Assembly (NCBI RefSeq): GCF_009363095.1
Contig: NZ_CP045295.1
Span: forward strand, 6,415,001-6,479,000
From: Paenibacillus cellulositrophicus
Lineage (GTDB): Bacteria > Bacillota > Bacilli > Paenibacillales > Paenibacillaceae
Length of the DNA stretch: 64,000 bases
Direction: 5' to 3'
Of this stretch, positions 33,331-42,249 are shown piece after piece (within the stretch, counting starts at the first letter, position 1; each line of letters opens with the position of its first letter). The notes under the pieces are model-generated. The model saw only the letters and a list, made by a program, of their open reading frames with translations. It ran no database searches and was not told the DNA's origin. The translations under genes and the position numbers were made by a program.

Positions 33331-34221
33331 ATGAAAATGAATGTAATCATGAGAAGAATGAGTGAATTTTCGCCTGCCGAGCTTACGGATCTTTGGAACG
33401 AAGGGTTTAAGGGGTATTCGGTCCCCATCACGATGAGCATGGACATGCTCCTCAAGAGAAGTGCAGATCAAGGATTGTCGCTCGCCCAGTCGATCGTCGG
33501 CTGTGTGGACGGTATTCCCGTCGGTTTTGTCATGAACGGTCTGCGGAATACCGGCGGCGTGAAGACAGCATGGAACGGGGGAACAGGGATCATCCCGGCG
33601 TATCGGGGCAAAGGCATCGGCAAGCTGCTGATCAAGGCCAGCCTTGAGCTGTACAAAGCGGAGGGTGCGGATGTCGCCCTGCTCGAAGCGCTGAGCGATA
33701 ACAAGCCGGCGATATCGCTGTACGAGCGGATGGGATATGAGGTCATTGACGATCTCGTCTTCTATGAATGCAAAAGCCTGAAAGATGAAGTGCTGACGAG
33801 TGGCGGTTCCGGGAAGTACGAATTCCGCAGGGGCATTCCGCAGGATATCCAAAGGCTGCACGTGCCGGTCAGTAACCAGCCTTGGCAGACGCAATGGGAG
33901 AGCGTGGTGAACGGCGAATCGCTGATCGCGTTCGATCCGGAAGGTCAGCCTGCCGGTTACGCACTGTATAAAAGGGGTTTCGATGATCAGGGGACGCATA
34001 CCTCCACGTCGCTGTTTCAATGCAAGGTTCTGGGCGGGCAAAGCGAAGACGCTTTGGCGCTGATGAAGGGCCTCCTAAGCGAAGTGTTTGGGCCGTCCAG
34101 CCTTGGACTGACCCTGCGTACCGTCAATATTCCCGGGTCCGAAACGATGCTGACGGGCGTGCTGAAGGAAGCTGGTTTTGGCATATCGGTCAGCCAGGTA
34201 CATATGAAACGCAGCGTGTAA
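33331..34221 (+). CDS. GNAT-family N-acetyltransferase with two GNAT halves
   Basis: A 296-residue protein. The first half (about 1-150) has a full acetyl-CoA motif, 'IIPAYRGKGIGKLLI' with 'SDNKPAISLYERMGYE'. The second half (about 160-296) is a degenerate GNAT fold ending in 'TMLTGVLKEAGFGISVSQVHMKRSV' region. Only the first half looks catalytic. Two ATGs (33331, 33337) follow GTGGGGA. There is no operon partner, and the acetyl acceptor is unknown. Confidence 0.82.
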   Translation: MKMNVIMRRMSEFSPAELTDLWNEGFKGYSVPITMSMDMLLKRSADQGLSLAQSIVGCVDGIPVGFVMNGLRNTGGVKTAWNGGTGIIPAYRGKGIGKLLIKASLELYKAEGADVALLEALSDNKPAISLYERMGYEVIDDLVFYECKSLKDEVLTSGGSGKYEFRRGIPQDIQRLHVPVSNQPWQTQWESVVNGESLIAFDPEGQPAGYALYKRGFDDQGTHTSTSLFQCKVLGGQSEDALALMKGLLSEVFGPSSLGLTLRTVNIPGSETMLTGVLKEAGFGISVSQVHMKRSV

Positions 34222-34519
34222 CGGCTCAAGCGTTTATAAACTATACACGGGCCGAAGCTGCCGGTGGGAGCGCTGAGTTACTCCCGATCTTCATGGATAT
34301 GTCTGACGCTTGTGCAGTTTCGCGGTTATTGTTAAGATATGATGCGGGCGGTTTCGATCCGAAAAGTCAAAACCGGACGAGCTTTTGGCCTGAATATGGA
34401 TCAGCTTATGATAGAATTGCAATCGGTTACAAAGCCGGGTCGTCAGACTTCGGACAAATGACAAATGGCTTTAACAGCACGGGTGACTATTTTTAAACCT
34501 TGAATCAGGAGGATGCATC
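34222..34519. other. 298-bp intergenic region before the malic enzyme gene
   Basis: It contains a possible promoter at 34385-34412 and no other structure I can name. Open frames here are out-of-frame continuations from the GNAT gene. Confidence 0.4.
34385..34412 (+). promoter_or_regulatory. putative promoter of the malic enzyme gene
   Basis: TTGGCC and TATGAT are 16 bp apart, about 107 bp before the start codon. Confidence 0.4.
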
Positions 34520-35923
34520 ATGGCGAATACGAGTATTATTCTTAGGGTTGAGCTGGATCACGGGAAGGTAACTTTTGGAGATGTCGCAGCCGCGATCAGT
34601 AAATCGGGAGGGGACATCACCTCCATCGACGTCATCCGCCCCGGGAAGGATTCTTCTGTACGGGATATTACGGTAGAAGTGGTCGACACGCAGGAGGACC
34701 GCGTCGTTGAATCGCTGAAGCGGCATGACGGTATCAAGCTGATCAACGTGTCCGACCGGACCTTTCTCGTTCACTTGGGCGGCAAAATCAAGGTTCAGCC
34801 GACGCTGCCGATCAAAAACCGGGACGACTTGTCGCGTGTGTATACGCCAGGCGTGGCCAAGGTGTGCACTGCGATCCACGAAGACCAGGATAAGGCTTAT
34901 TCGCTCACGATTAAACGTAATACGGTAGCGGTCATCACTGACGGTACAGCCGTTCTCGGGCTTGGGGATATCGGTCCGCATGCGGCGGCTCCCGTGATGG
35001 AAGGCAAGGCGATGCTGTTCAAGCAGCTTGCCGGCGTCGATGCGTTTCCGATCTGCCTGGACACGACGGACACGGAGGAAATTATCCGGACGATCAAGGC
35101 GATCAGCCCGATTTTCGGCGGCATCAACCTGGAGGACATCAGCTCTCCGCGCTGCTTCGAAATCGAGACGCGGCTGGCCCAGGAGCTGGATATGCCGATA
35201 TTCCATGATGACCAGCATGGTACGGCCGTAGTCGTCATCGCCGGTCTCTTGAACGCCCTGAAGGTGGTCAACAAACGGATGGAGAATATCCGGGTCGTCG
35301 TGAACGGCATCGGTGCGGCGGGCGTATCCATTTGCAAAATGCTCCTCAGCGCCGGCGTAACGAAGCTGGTTCCGGTTGACCGAGAAGGCGCTATCGTCAG
35401 GGGAGGTACATACAGCCATCCGATGTGGCAGTGGCTGGCAGACCAGCCGCAGGTCGAAGCGAACGAAGGCTCGCTTAAAGAGGTCATCAAAGGGGCCGAC
35501 GTATTCATCGGCGTATCGCGCGGCAATCTGCTGAACGGGGAGGATATCCGCAGTATGGGGCCGGATCCGATCGTCTTTGCGATGGCGAATCCAGAGCCGG
35601 AGGTGTCGCCGGAAGAGGCGATTCCGCATTCCCGGGTCTACGCGACCGGGCGCAGCGATTATCCGAACCAGATCAACAACGTGCTCGTCTTTCCGGGCCT
35701 GTTCCGTGGAGCACTTGACTGCCGGGCCCGCTGCATCAACGAACCGATGAAGCTGGCGGCGGCGCGGGCGATCGCTTCGGTCGTCTCGGGCGGAGAGCTG
35801 AACGAGCTGTACATTATCCCGAGTATTTTTAACGAGCAGGTTGTAATCGAAATCCGCAAAGCCGTAGTCCAGGCGGCGATCCTGACCGGGGTGGCGCGCA
35901 GAATTCCGAAGGACTTCAGATAA
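34520..35923 (+). CDS. NAD-dependent malic enzyme with ACT domain
   Basis: A 467-residue oxidative decarboxylase of malate to pyruvate. An N-terminal ACT-like domain (about 1-85) may bind an amino acid effector. The malic domain has 'RVYTPGVAKVC', Lys in 'GKAMLFKQLAGVDAFP' and the metal ligands 'EDIS' and 'FHDDQHGTA'. The NAD domain has 'NGIGAAGVSICK' and 'MANPEPEV'. This is the compact bacterial type, as in Bacillus YtsJ/MalS relatives. AGGAGG lies 9 nt before the ATG. It is transcribed alone. Confidence 0.92.
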   Translation: MANTSIILRVELDHGKVTFGDVAAAISKSGGDITSIDVIRPGKDSSVRDITVEVVDTQEDRVVESLKRHDGIKLINVSDRTFLVHLGGKIKVQPTLPIKNRDDLSRVYTPGVAKVCTAIHEDQDKAYSLTIKRNTVAVITDGTAVLGLGDIGPHAAAPVMEGKAMLFKQLAGVDAFPICLDTTDTEEIIRTIKAISPIFGGINLEDISSPRCFEIETRLAQELDMPIFHDDQHGTAVVVIAGLLNALKVVNKRMENIRVVVNGIGAAGVSICKMLLSAGVTKLVPVDREGAIVRGGTYSHPMWQWLADQPQVEANEGSLKEVIKGADVFIGVSRGNLLNGEDIRSMGPDPIVFAMANPEPEVSPEEAIPHSRVYATGRSDYPNQINNVLVFPGLFRGALDCRARCINEPMKLAAARAIASVVSGGELNELYIIPSIFNEQVVIEIRKAVVQAAILTGVARRIPKDFR

Positions 35924-35979
35924 AACGCGGGGTTTCCCGGCTTAGAGCAGCTGACTTGTTCTCGTGCATACAACAATAG

Positions 35980-36038
35980 CAAAACCGTCCCATGTAAAGC
36001 GGTGTCACCCGGACATCGCAGCAAGGGGCGGTTTTTGT
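35980..36038 (+). terminator. probable terminator of the malic enzyme gene
   Basis: AAAACCGTCCC pairs with GGGGCGGTTTT around a long loop that holds a second small stem. T residues follow. Confidence 0.6.
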
Positions 36039-36191
36039 TTGCTCTCCGTGATTTATAACTGACAACTGACATAAGTAAAACGATCTGCATTATTCGGATG
36101 TTTTCGAAAGTCTATGGGATATTTTGTGTTTTGGCCGGGAGCTATAATAACCGTGACGAGAAAATAAAGGGCTTACAAGGAGGCTTTCCCC

Positions 36192-37211
36192 ATGAAGATC
36201 ACAAGACATCCGGAAAATCCGATCGTCGTTCCGGGCATATATAATTGGAGAAAAGTAACCGTATTCAATCCGGCGGTAATCATGGATAACGGTAAATTCT
36301 ACATGATAGAACGGACGGCGGAATCACTGACTCCGTGCAAAAACGTGCTGGGGCTTCTCGAAAGCGAGGACGGCGTCCATTTCTCCCATGTCAAGGATGA
36401 ACCGATTATCACACCGGACATGCTCGGTTTTCCTTACGGGAGTGTTCAGGACCCGCGGATTGTCAAGATTGAGGGCACGTACTATTTGAATTACGCGCTG
36501 CGCCCATGCGCGATGAGCTACTATCCGACCGGATCGGGTGTACCTGAGCGTTCCATACCTTCCTATCCGGACGGGTGGGGCGAAGAAGAGGGACACTGGC
36601 TAACCCGTTCCTCTATACTTAAGTCGGACAATCTCTTGGACTGGGAGTTTGTATCGGACACGACGCCGCTGGATATCAATGACCGCGACAATATTCTGTT
36701 CCCCGAAAAAATAAACGGGAAATACTACCTTCTTCGGCGTCCTGAAGAATATGTCGGGGAAGCTTACGGCACGGAGAAAGCCGCGATGTGGATCACAAGC
36801 TCGGAAGACCTCATCCACTGGGACGAGCCTGTGCTTCTCGCCAAAGCCGAAAATCCGGATTGGGAATCTAAAAAAATCGGCGGTTCCACCCCTCCGGTAC
36901 GTACGGATCACGGCTGGCTGGTCCTTTACCATGGGGTGGACGAGGACACGGTGTACCGCGTTGGAGCGATGCTGCTGGATTTGGAACAACCGGAGAAAGT
37001 CATCGCCCGGACGAAAAATTACATTATGGAGCCGGAAACTTATTACGAGAAATTTGGCTACCAAATCCCGAACGTCATTTTCCCGACGGGCAACGTGGTA
37101 AAAGACGGACTTCTCTATATTTATTACGGCGTGACAGATACGGCGATTGCGCTGGCTACCGTTCCGCTGGATGACCTGGTGCAGCATATTTTGAGCGAAT
37201 CTTTGGTGTAG
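36192..37211 (+). CDS. GH130-family glycoside phosphorylase
   Basis: A 339-residue five-bladed beta-propeller enzyme. The family motif with the catalytic Asp is 'GSVQDPRIVKI' near residue 95; 'GGSTPPVRTDHGWLVLYHG' is the conserved region near residue 235. GH130 enzymes use phosphate to split beta-mannosides (beta-1,4 or beta-1,2), giving mannose 1-phosphate; some members are hydrolases. No signal peptide, so it works inside the cell on imported sugar. CAAGGAGGC precedes the ATG. It leads an operon with an ABC importer, a two-component system and a GH3 enzyme, so a mannose-containing oligosaccharide is the likely substrate. Confidence 0.85.
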   Translation: MKITRHPENPIVVPGIYNWRKVTVFNPAVIMDNGKFYMIERTAESLTPCKNVLGLLESEDGVHFSHVKDEPIITPDMLGFPYGSVQDPRIVKIEGTYYLNYALRPCAMSYYPTGSGVPERSIPSYPDGWGEEEGHWLTRSSILKSDNLLDWEFVSDTTPLDINDRDNILFPEKINGKYYLLRRPEEYVGEAYGTEKAAMWITSSEDLIHWDEPVLLAKAENPDWESKKIGGSTPPVRTDHGWLVLYHGVDEDTVYRVGAMLLDLEQPEKVIARTKNYIMEPETYYEKFGYQIPNVIFPTGNVVKDGLLYIYYGVTDTAIALATVPLDDLVQHILSESLV

Positions 37212-37263
37212 GACAGCTCCGGTATTCGAGAATATTACTTTATATGAAAAGAAGGGGAAAGGT

Positions 37264-38568
37264 ATGAAAAAATCACAGAATCGATTGAAATGGCTGATGA
37301 CAGGATTGGTTGCCGTCATGATGGTGATTACTGCTGCATGCGGCAATAATCAGGCGGATGGAGGAGCAGATGCCAAGAACGGGAAAGTGACGCTGACCAT
37401 GATGCATCCTTGGACATCGCCAAACGTGGACAATGATGTGTATAAGAAACGGATCGAAGAGTTCGAAAAACAGCATCCCGATATCATCATTAAGCAGGAT
37501 GGAGTGCCTTCTGCCCAATACAAGACCAAGCTGCGTACCCTCGCTGCAGGCAACAATTTGGCCGACATCGACGTGTTATGGCCGGGAGCGGATCTGGCTC
37601 CGCTTGTAGACGGTAAACTGCTTGCACCGATCAATGACATGATGGACCAGTGGAACAGCATTCTTCCAGAAAGCGCGCTGGCCGGCTTTAAAGTCGGCGA
37701 CCAGCAATACGCCATCCCTACCAAGCAGACATTCGTGGATATTATCTACTATAACAAAGAGATGTTGGCCAAAGTGGGCTACGATCAATTCCCGGATACC
37801 TATGAGAAATTCATCGATGCAGTGAAAAAGCTGAAAGACGCGGGAATGACGCCGATTTCTTTAGGAAACAAAGAGCAGTGGCCGCTGCAATCCTCCTACC
37901 TGTCCATCATTGGTGACCGGTTTACGGGCAGCGACTTCTTGACGAAAGTGATGAACAAGGAAGCCAAGTTTACCGACCCGGATTTCGTCAAGGCGATCTC
38001 CGTCATTGATGAGCTCAGCAAACTGAAAGCGTTTAATACCGACGCTAACAATATGGATACGGTGCAGGCCCAGGATTACTTTATCCAGGGAAAAGCGGCA
38101 ATGCATATTTCCTCTTCGACCGTTGACGGCCGCATTCGTATCCAAAACGATGAAGGGGACAAGTTCGGAATCGCGCTGTTCCCGAAAGTGGATGGCGGAA
38201 AAGGTGATCCTGCCAAGAGCGCCGGCGTCGTACAATACGGCATCGGGATTAAGAGCGGACTGGACGAGAAAAAGCAGCAGGCCGCCGAGGAATTTCTGAA
38301 GTTTTTTGTGAACGAGGATTTGTATAAACAATTGATCAGCAGCGGGGTCGTTGTTCCTGCAAAGGTGGACATTCCCACAGATGCAAGCAAGTATTTGAAA
38401 GAAATGATGGAACTCACCAGTAAGGGAACCGCTCCGGTATTTGACAGCGTGATTCCGACACAGGTGGTTGACGTCATGCAAAACGGCCTGCAGGCGCTAA
38501 CTGTTGGCCATGGGACTCCGGAGCAGGTAGCCAAGGATGTTCAGGAAGCTTTCGATAACATGAAATAG
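37264..38568 (+). CDS. family 1 sugar-binding lipoprotein of an ABC importer
   Basis: A 434-residue solute-binding protein. The lipoprotein signal peptide ends in ITAAC (Cys26). The body fits SBP family 1: 'TLTMMHPWTSPN', 'DIDVLWPGADLAPL', 'YAIPTKQTFVDIIYYNKEM' region and 'DYFIQGKAAMHISSS'. It should carry an oligosaccharide to the two permeases encoded downstream. AAAGGGGAAAGG is before the ATG. A hairpin in the 118-bp gap to the first permease may set a higher level of the binding protein. Confidence 0.9.
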   Translation: MKKSQNRLKWLMTGLVAVMMVITAACGNNQADGGADAKNGKVTLTMMHPWTSPNVDNDVYKKRIEEFEKQHPDIIIKQDGVPSAQYKTKLRTLAAGNNLADIDVLWPGADLAPLVDGKLLAPINDMMDQWNSILPESALAGFKVGDQQYAIPTKQTFVDIIYYNKEMLAKVGYDQFPDTYEKFIDAVKKLKDAGMTPISLGNKEQWPLQSSYLSIIGDRFTGSDFLTKVMNKEAKFTDPDFVKAISVIDELSKLKAFNTDANNMDTVQAQDYFIQGKAAMHISSSTVDGRIRIQNDEGDKFGIALFPKVDGGKGDPAKSAGVVQYGIGIKSGLDEKKQQAAEEFLKFFVNEDLYKQLISSGVVVPAKVDIPTDASKYLKEMMELTSKGTAPVFDSVIPTQVVDVMQNGLQALTVGHGTPEQVAKDVQEAFDNMK

Positions 38569-38609
38569 AATGGCACTGCGAGCCTGTTCGTGTCTGAAAT
38601 GAAAAACGT

Positions 38610-38646
38610 GAAGGAAACCTGGGCTACCGGGTTTTCTTCCTTTTAT
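38610..38646 (+). terminator. intra-operon hairpin after the binding-protein gene
   Basis: AAGGAA-ACCTGG pairs with CCGGGT...TTCCTT and is followed by a short T run. It probably attenuates transcription or protects the mRNA 3' end of the binding-protein gene. Confidence 0.55.
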
Positions 38647-38686
38647 CAGATCGCATGAGCGGGGTGAAGAAAAGGAGGGACCACAT

Positions 38687-39562
38687 ATGCACACCTTAAA
38701 AAGGACGAAGCTGGCCATCTTTCTTGGCTTGTTTCCTGCGCTTCTCATCTACCTGGGAATCGCCATCGTTCCGATCGGACTGTCGCTGTACTACTCGCTA
38801 ATGGATTGGAACGGCATCGGCTCCATGAGCTTTGTCGGCTTGGATAACTACTTGGATATTTTGAAGGACGACATTTTTTGGCTGTCGGTCAAAAACAATC
38901 TCATCATCATGGTAACAGGGCTGGCAGGCCAGATCCCGCTCGGGCTTGTGCTCGCCCTTTTGCTTAACCGCAAGATGAAAGGATCCGGATTCTTCCGGAC
39001 AATAGGTTTCATGCCCGTTGTCATTTCTTCGGTCATGGTGTCCATGATCTGGGGTATGGTGTACAACACGGAATATGGAATGCTGAACAATGTACTCGGT
39101 TTATTCGGTGCTGAGAGCTGGAAGCAGAATTGGCTAGGCGATTCCAAATGGTCTATGCTGTCCATCAGCATCGCCTACATTTGGCAAAACTGCGGACTCT
39201 ATATGGTTATCTTTCTGGCTGCATTGCAGAACATTCCGGACGAGGTTAACGAAGCGGCCGCACTGGACGGGGCGACCGGTCTAAAGCGTACGCTGCGCAT
39301 CACGATTCCGATGATCCGCGGGACGATTATGGTGGGCGTTGTATACAGCATAAGCAACTCTTTCCGTGTATTTGATCTTATTCAGATCATGACCGGAGGC
39401 GGTCCTGCCCATCAGACCGAGGTCATGACGATTTACATGTACAATAGCGCCTTTATGAATATGCGCTACGGATATGGGAGTGCCGTTTCGATACTGATAC
39501 TACTGTTCAGTTTGATTGTCATAAGTCTGTTAAACCGACTCGGAAGAGAAAAGAACGCTTAA
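38687..39562 (+). CDS. sugar ABC transporter permease, MalF type
   Basis: A 291-residue permease with six membrane segments. The EAA loop is 'EVNEAAALDGATGLKRTLRI' near residue 187, which contacts the ATPase. AAAGGAGGG stands before the ATG. The operon has no ATPase gene, so a shared MsmX/MsmK-type ATPase encoded elsewhere must energise the system. Confidence 0.92.
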   Translation: MHTLKRTKLAIFLGLFPALLIYLGIAIVPIGLSLYYSLMDWNGIGSMSFVGLDNYLDILKDDIFWLSVKNNLIIMVTGLAGQIPLGLVLALLLNRKMKGSGFFRTIGFMPVVISSVMVSMIWGMVYNTEYGMLNNVLGLFGAESWKQNWLGDSKWSMLSISIAYIWQNCGLYMVIFLAALQNIPDEVNEAAALDGATGLKRTLRITIPMIRGTIMVGVVYSISNSFRVFDLIQIMTGGGPAHQTEVMTIYMYNSAFMNMRYGYGSAVSILILLFSLIVISLLNRLGREKNA

Positions 39563-39579
39563 AGGAAGGAGGTTATCCC

Positions 39580-40410
39580 TTGGTCAGAAAGTCCAAACTG
39601 TTCCATATAATTGCATACACTTTTTTGAGCCTGTTCGCTATTATAAATATAGTTCCGTTATTTTGGATGGTCGTCAATTCGTTTAAGGAAGAGCAGGAAT
39701 ATTCCAGAAGTCCGTTTTCGCTCCCGTCGCATTTGCAGTTTTCCAACTATGCCGGTGCCTGGAAAGTTGCCAATATGAACACGTACTTTTTGAACAGCAT
39801 CATCATTACCTTCGTGTCGTTGGCCGTCACGGTACTGCTCGGTTCGCTCGCCGCCTATTTTTTGTCTCGGTTTACGTTTAAGCTGCGGGGTACCGTGTAT
39901 GGGTTGTTTCTGTTAGGCATGCTGGTGCCTATTCACGCGACACTCATTCCGATCTTCCTGATCATGCAAAAGGTACATTTGCTGGATACGCGGTTAGCAT
40001 TGATTCTGCCCTATACGGCGTTCCATCTTTCCTTGACCGTGTTTATCCTGGAAGGCTTCATGCGGGGATTTCCGAAGGATCTGGAAGAATCGGGGGTCAT
40101 GGACGGTGCAGGAATTTATCGTATTTTCTGGTCGATCCTTCTTCCGATCACAAGACCAGCCCTGGCTACGGTCGTTATACTAAATTTCATTTATAACTGG
40201 AATGAATATTTGTTCGCCCTTGTACTCATTACTTCGGGTTCCCTAAAGACGCTGCCTCTGGGTCTTTCTAACTTTGCCGGCATCGAAACGGCCAGTATGA
40301 CACTGCAGATGGCCGCGCTTACGATTGCCTTGATCCCGATTATTATCTTCTATCTGCTGCTGCAGAAGCAGCTGGTAAGCGGTATGACGGCAGGGGCGGT
40401 CAAAGGGTGA
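39580..40410 (+). CDS. sugar ABC transporter permease, MalG type
   Basis: A 276-residue permease with six membrane segments and the EAA-loop variant 'DLEESGVMDGAGIYRIFWSI'. The start codon is TTG at 39580, with GGAAGGAGG 7 nt upstream; no ATG lies near. It is 17 bp after the first permease and 30 bp before the sensor kinase. Confidence 0.92.
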   Translation: MVRKSKLFHIIAYTFLSLFAIINIVPLFWMVVNSFKEEQEYSRSPFSLPSHLQFSNYAGAWKVANMNTYFLNSIIITFVSLAVTVLLGSLAAYFLSRFTFKLRGTVYGLFLLGMLVPIHATLIPIFLIMQKVHLLDTRLALILPYTAFHLSLTVFILEGFMRGFPKDLEESGVMDGAGIYRIFWSILLPITRPALATVVILNFIYNWNEYLFALVLITSGSLKTLPLGLSNFAGIETASMTLQMAALTIALIPIIIFYLLLQKQLVSGMTAGAVKG

Positions 40411-40440
40411 TGCGCAGGGCAGCTTGAAGGAGAAGATCGC

Positions 40441-42249
40441 ATGAAGACAAGCTTCAGAAGGCATCTAGGCAATTTCAGCTTGAAAAAGAAGGCGCTTGTC
40501 ATATTTTTGCTGTTCGTCCTTTTGCCGACTCTCGGCGTTGGCGTCGTCGTTCAGCATAAATTTAATCAGATCCTGGAAGAGCGCTTTATCAACTCGACCA
40601 AACGCAATTTGGACAATGTAACGAATCAGCTTGAAGAACAGACCGTGATGGTGAAGGACATTGCCAATTATTTGATTCTCAGCCCGGATATGAGAACTTT
40701 TCTAAGAAGCAGCCCTCCGCTCACGAGCGATCAAAAGACGGATCTCAAGCGGAAGATCGAAGACTTTCTGACGTTCCAGCTGATGTCGAAAAGCTACATC
40801 CGTTCGATTGAAATTTCCGGACTGAACGGGAGTTTTATCGGGATGGGAGAACCGTTCTACGGGGACGAGTCGCGGTGGATGGAGCTGGCAAGGCAGCGGA
40901 AGGGAGGGATCGTCTGGACGGAAGGCTACGATCTGGACAGCGGATGGAACGGACGTGTCCGCGTGCTGTCCTTGTTTCGTTTGCTTAACTCGTACAGCGA
41001 AATTACTAAACCTCTGGGCAGCTTGATCATTCGTCTGGATGAGGCGAGCATCGTGGAGCTTCTGGAAAAAGGGATTTTCGAGGAGGGCAGCGGGAGCGTG
41101 TTCATCGTTGGGGATCAGGGGCAGATGATTATGGAATCGAAGCATCATTTGCCGGAGGCCTATGTGCCGGACAACGCCCTGATGAATGAGCTTGAGAACA
41201 GCAAAGATGGCTTTATTACGGCAAAAATAGAGGACAAGCGGTATCTGACGCTTTATAACCGGATCGAAAATACGGACTGGACGATCATCTCGATGATTCC
41301 GGAAGTGAAGCTTAATCAGGAATTCCGTAGCGTCAAAATATTGATGATCTTCATTATCGCCGTGATACAGCTTCTCGGACTCACGGCGCTCATCGGGTTC
41401 CATTATACGATTATCCGTCCGATTCTCCGGCTGAAAAAGGAGACGAACCGCGTGACCTACGGCGATTATAACGCTCGGGTTCCGGTCAATTCCCATGACG
41501 AAATTGCCGAGCTTAACCGTAAATTCAATGAAATGGTGGTCACGATTAAGGAATTGATTGAGCATAAATATAAGCTCGAGCTTCGCCAGCGGGAATCGGA
41601 ACTAAAGCTTATGCAGAACCAGATGGACCCCCATTTTTTGTATAATACGCTTGATATGATCCGCTGGACGGCAAGGCTGGAAAAAGCGTCGAAATCGAGT
41701 CAGCTGATTGAGATGCTCTCGAAGTTTTTCCGCAGCAGCATCGACAACGGGAACTACGAGACGACTCTGTACAAAGAAATGGAGTTCGTGCGGTCGTATT
41801 TGTTTTTGCAGCAGAATCGCCTTGGTGACAAGCTTCAGTATGCGCTGTTCATGGAGGCTGGGATCGAGCAGGTGCCGATTCTGAAAGCGACCATTCAGCC
41901 CTTGGTGGAGAACTTTATCAAACACGGTTTGGACAAAAATAAGCCGCGGTATATCGTACATGTGAAATGCTACAAAAACGCCGGCGAAATCTGGATCGAT
42001 GTGGTTGACAATGGGTCGGGAATGGAGCCGGAGCGTAAAGAAGAAGTTCAGGCCGCGCTGGAACATGCGGGGGCGGACGTCAACAGGGAGGGCGCCATGA
42101 TGAACATACACGATAGACTTTCGATCTATTTCGGTGAAGGGTTCGGGCTGCAAGTCGTTCAGACTTCTACGGACGGGACTTGGGTGCGGCTCCGGATTTC
42201 CGATGCTGACATACAGCTTAGCCTGGCGGTGGATGAAAATGACGGTTAA
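40441..42249 (+). CDS. YesM-type sensor histidine kinase
   Basis: A 602-residue kinase. TM1 is at about 20-40, followed by an external sensor region of about 260 residues (probably dCache-like), TM2 at about 300-322 and HAMP to about 378. The His-kinase domain has the phospho-acceptor His398 in 'NQMDPHFLYNTLD' and the ATPase motifs 'PLVENFIKHGL' and 'DNGSGM'. This type pairs with AraC-type regulators and controls sugar or polysaccharide uptake. AAGGAGAA precedes the ATG. Its end overlaps the regulator start by 17 bp. Confidence 0.92.
   Translation: MKTSFRRHLGNFSLKKKALVIFLLFVLLPTLGVGVVVQHKFNQILEERFINSTKRNLDNVTNQLEEQTVMVKDIANYLILSPDMRTFLRSSPPLTSDQKTDLKRKIEDFLTFQLMSKSYIRSIEISGLNGSFIGMGEPFYGDESRWMELARQRKGGIVWTEGYDLDSGWNGRVRVLSLFRLLNSYSEITKPLGSLIIRLDEASIVELLEKGIFEEGSGSVFIVGDQGQMIMESKHHLPEAYVPDNALMNELENSKDGFITAKIEDKRYLTLYNRIENTDWTIISMIPEVKLNQEFRSVKILMIFIIAVIQLLGLTALIGFHYTIIRPILRLKKETNRVTYGDYNARVPVNSHDEIAELNRKFNEMVVTIKELIEHKYKLELRQRESELKLMQNQMDPHFLYNTLDMIRWTARLEKASKSSQLIEMLSKFFRSSIDNGNYETTLYKEMEFVRSYLFLQQNRLGDKLQYALFMEAGIEQVPILKATIQPLVENFIKHGLDKNKPRYIVHVKCYKNAGEIWIDVVDNGSGMEPERKEEVQAALEHAGADVNREGAMMNIHDRLSIYFGEGFGLQVVQTSTDGTWVRLRISDADIQLSLAVDENDG

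Noticed and set aside
34020..34496. Plus-strand frame overlapping the GNAT gene and the following gap
   Set aside because: Its first part is the GNAT gene read in another frame, the rest shows no domain, and there is no ribosome binding site.
36090..36191. Catabolite-repression (cre) site before the GH130 gene
   Set aside because: The sequence near 36100 has CG in the centre but too few matches to the consensus on either side.
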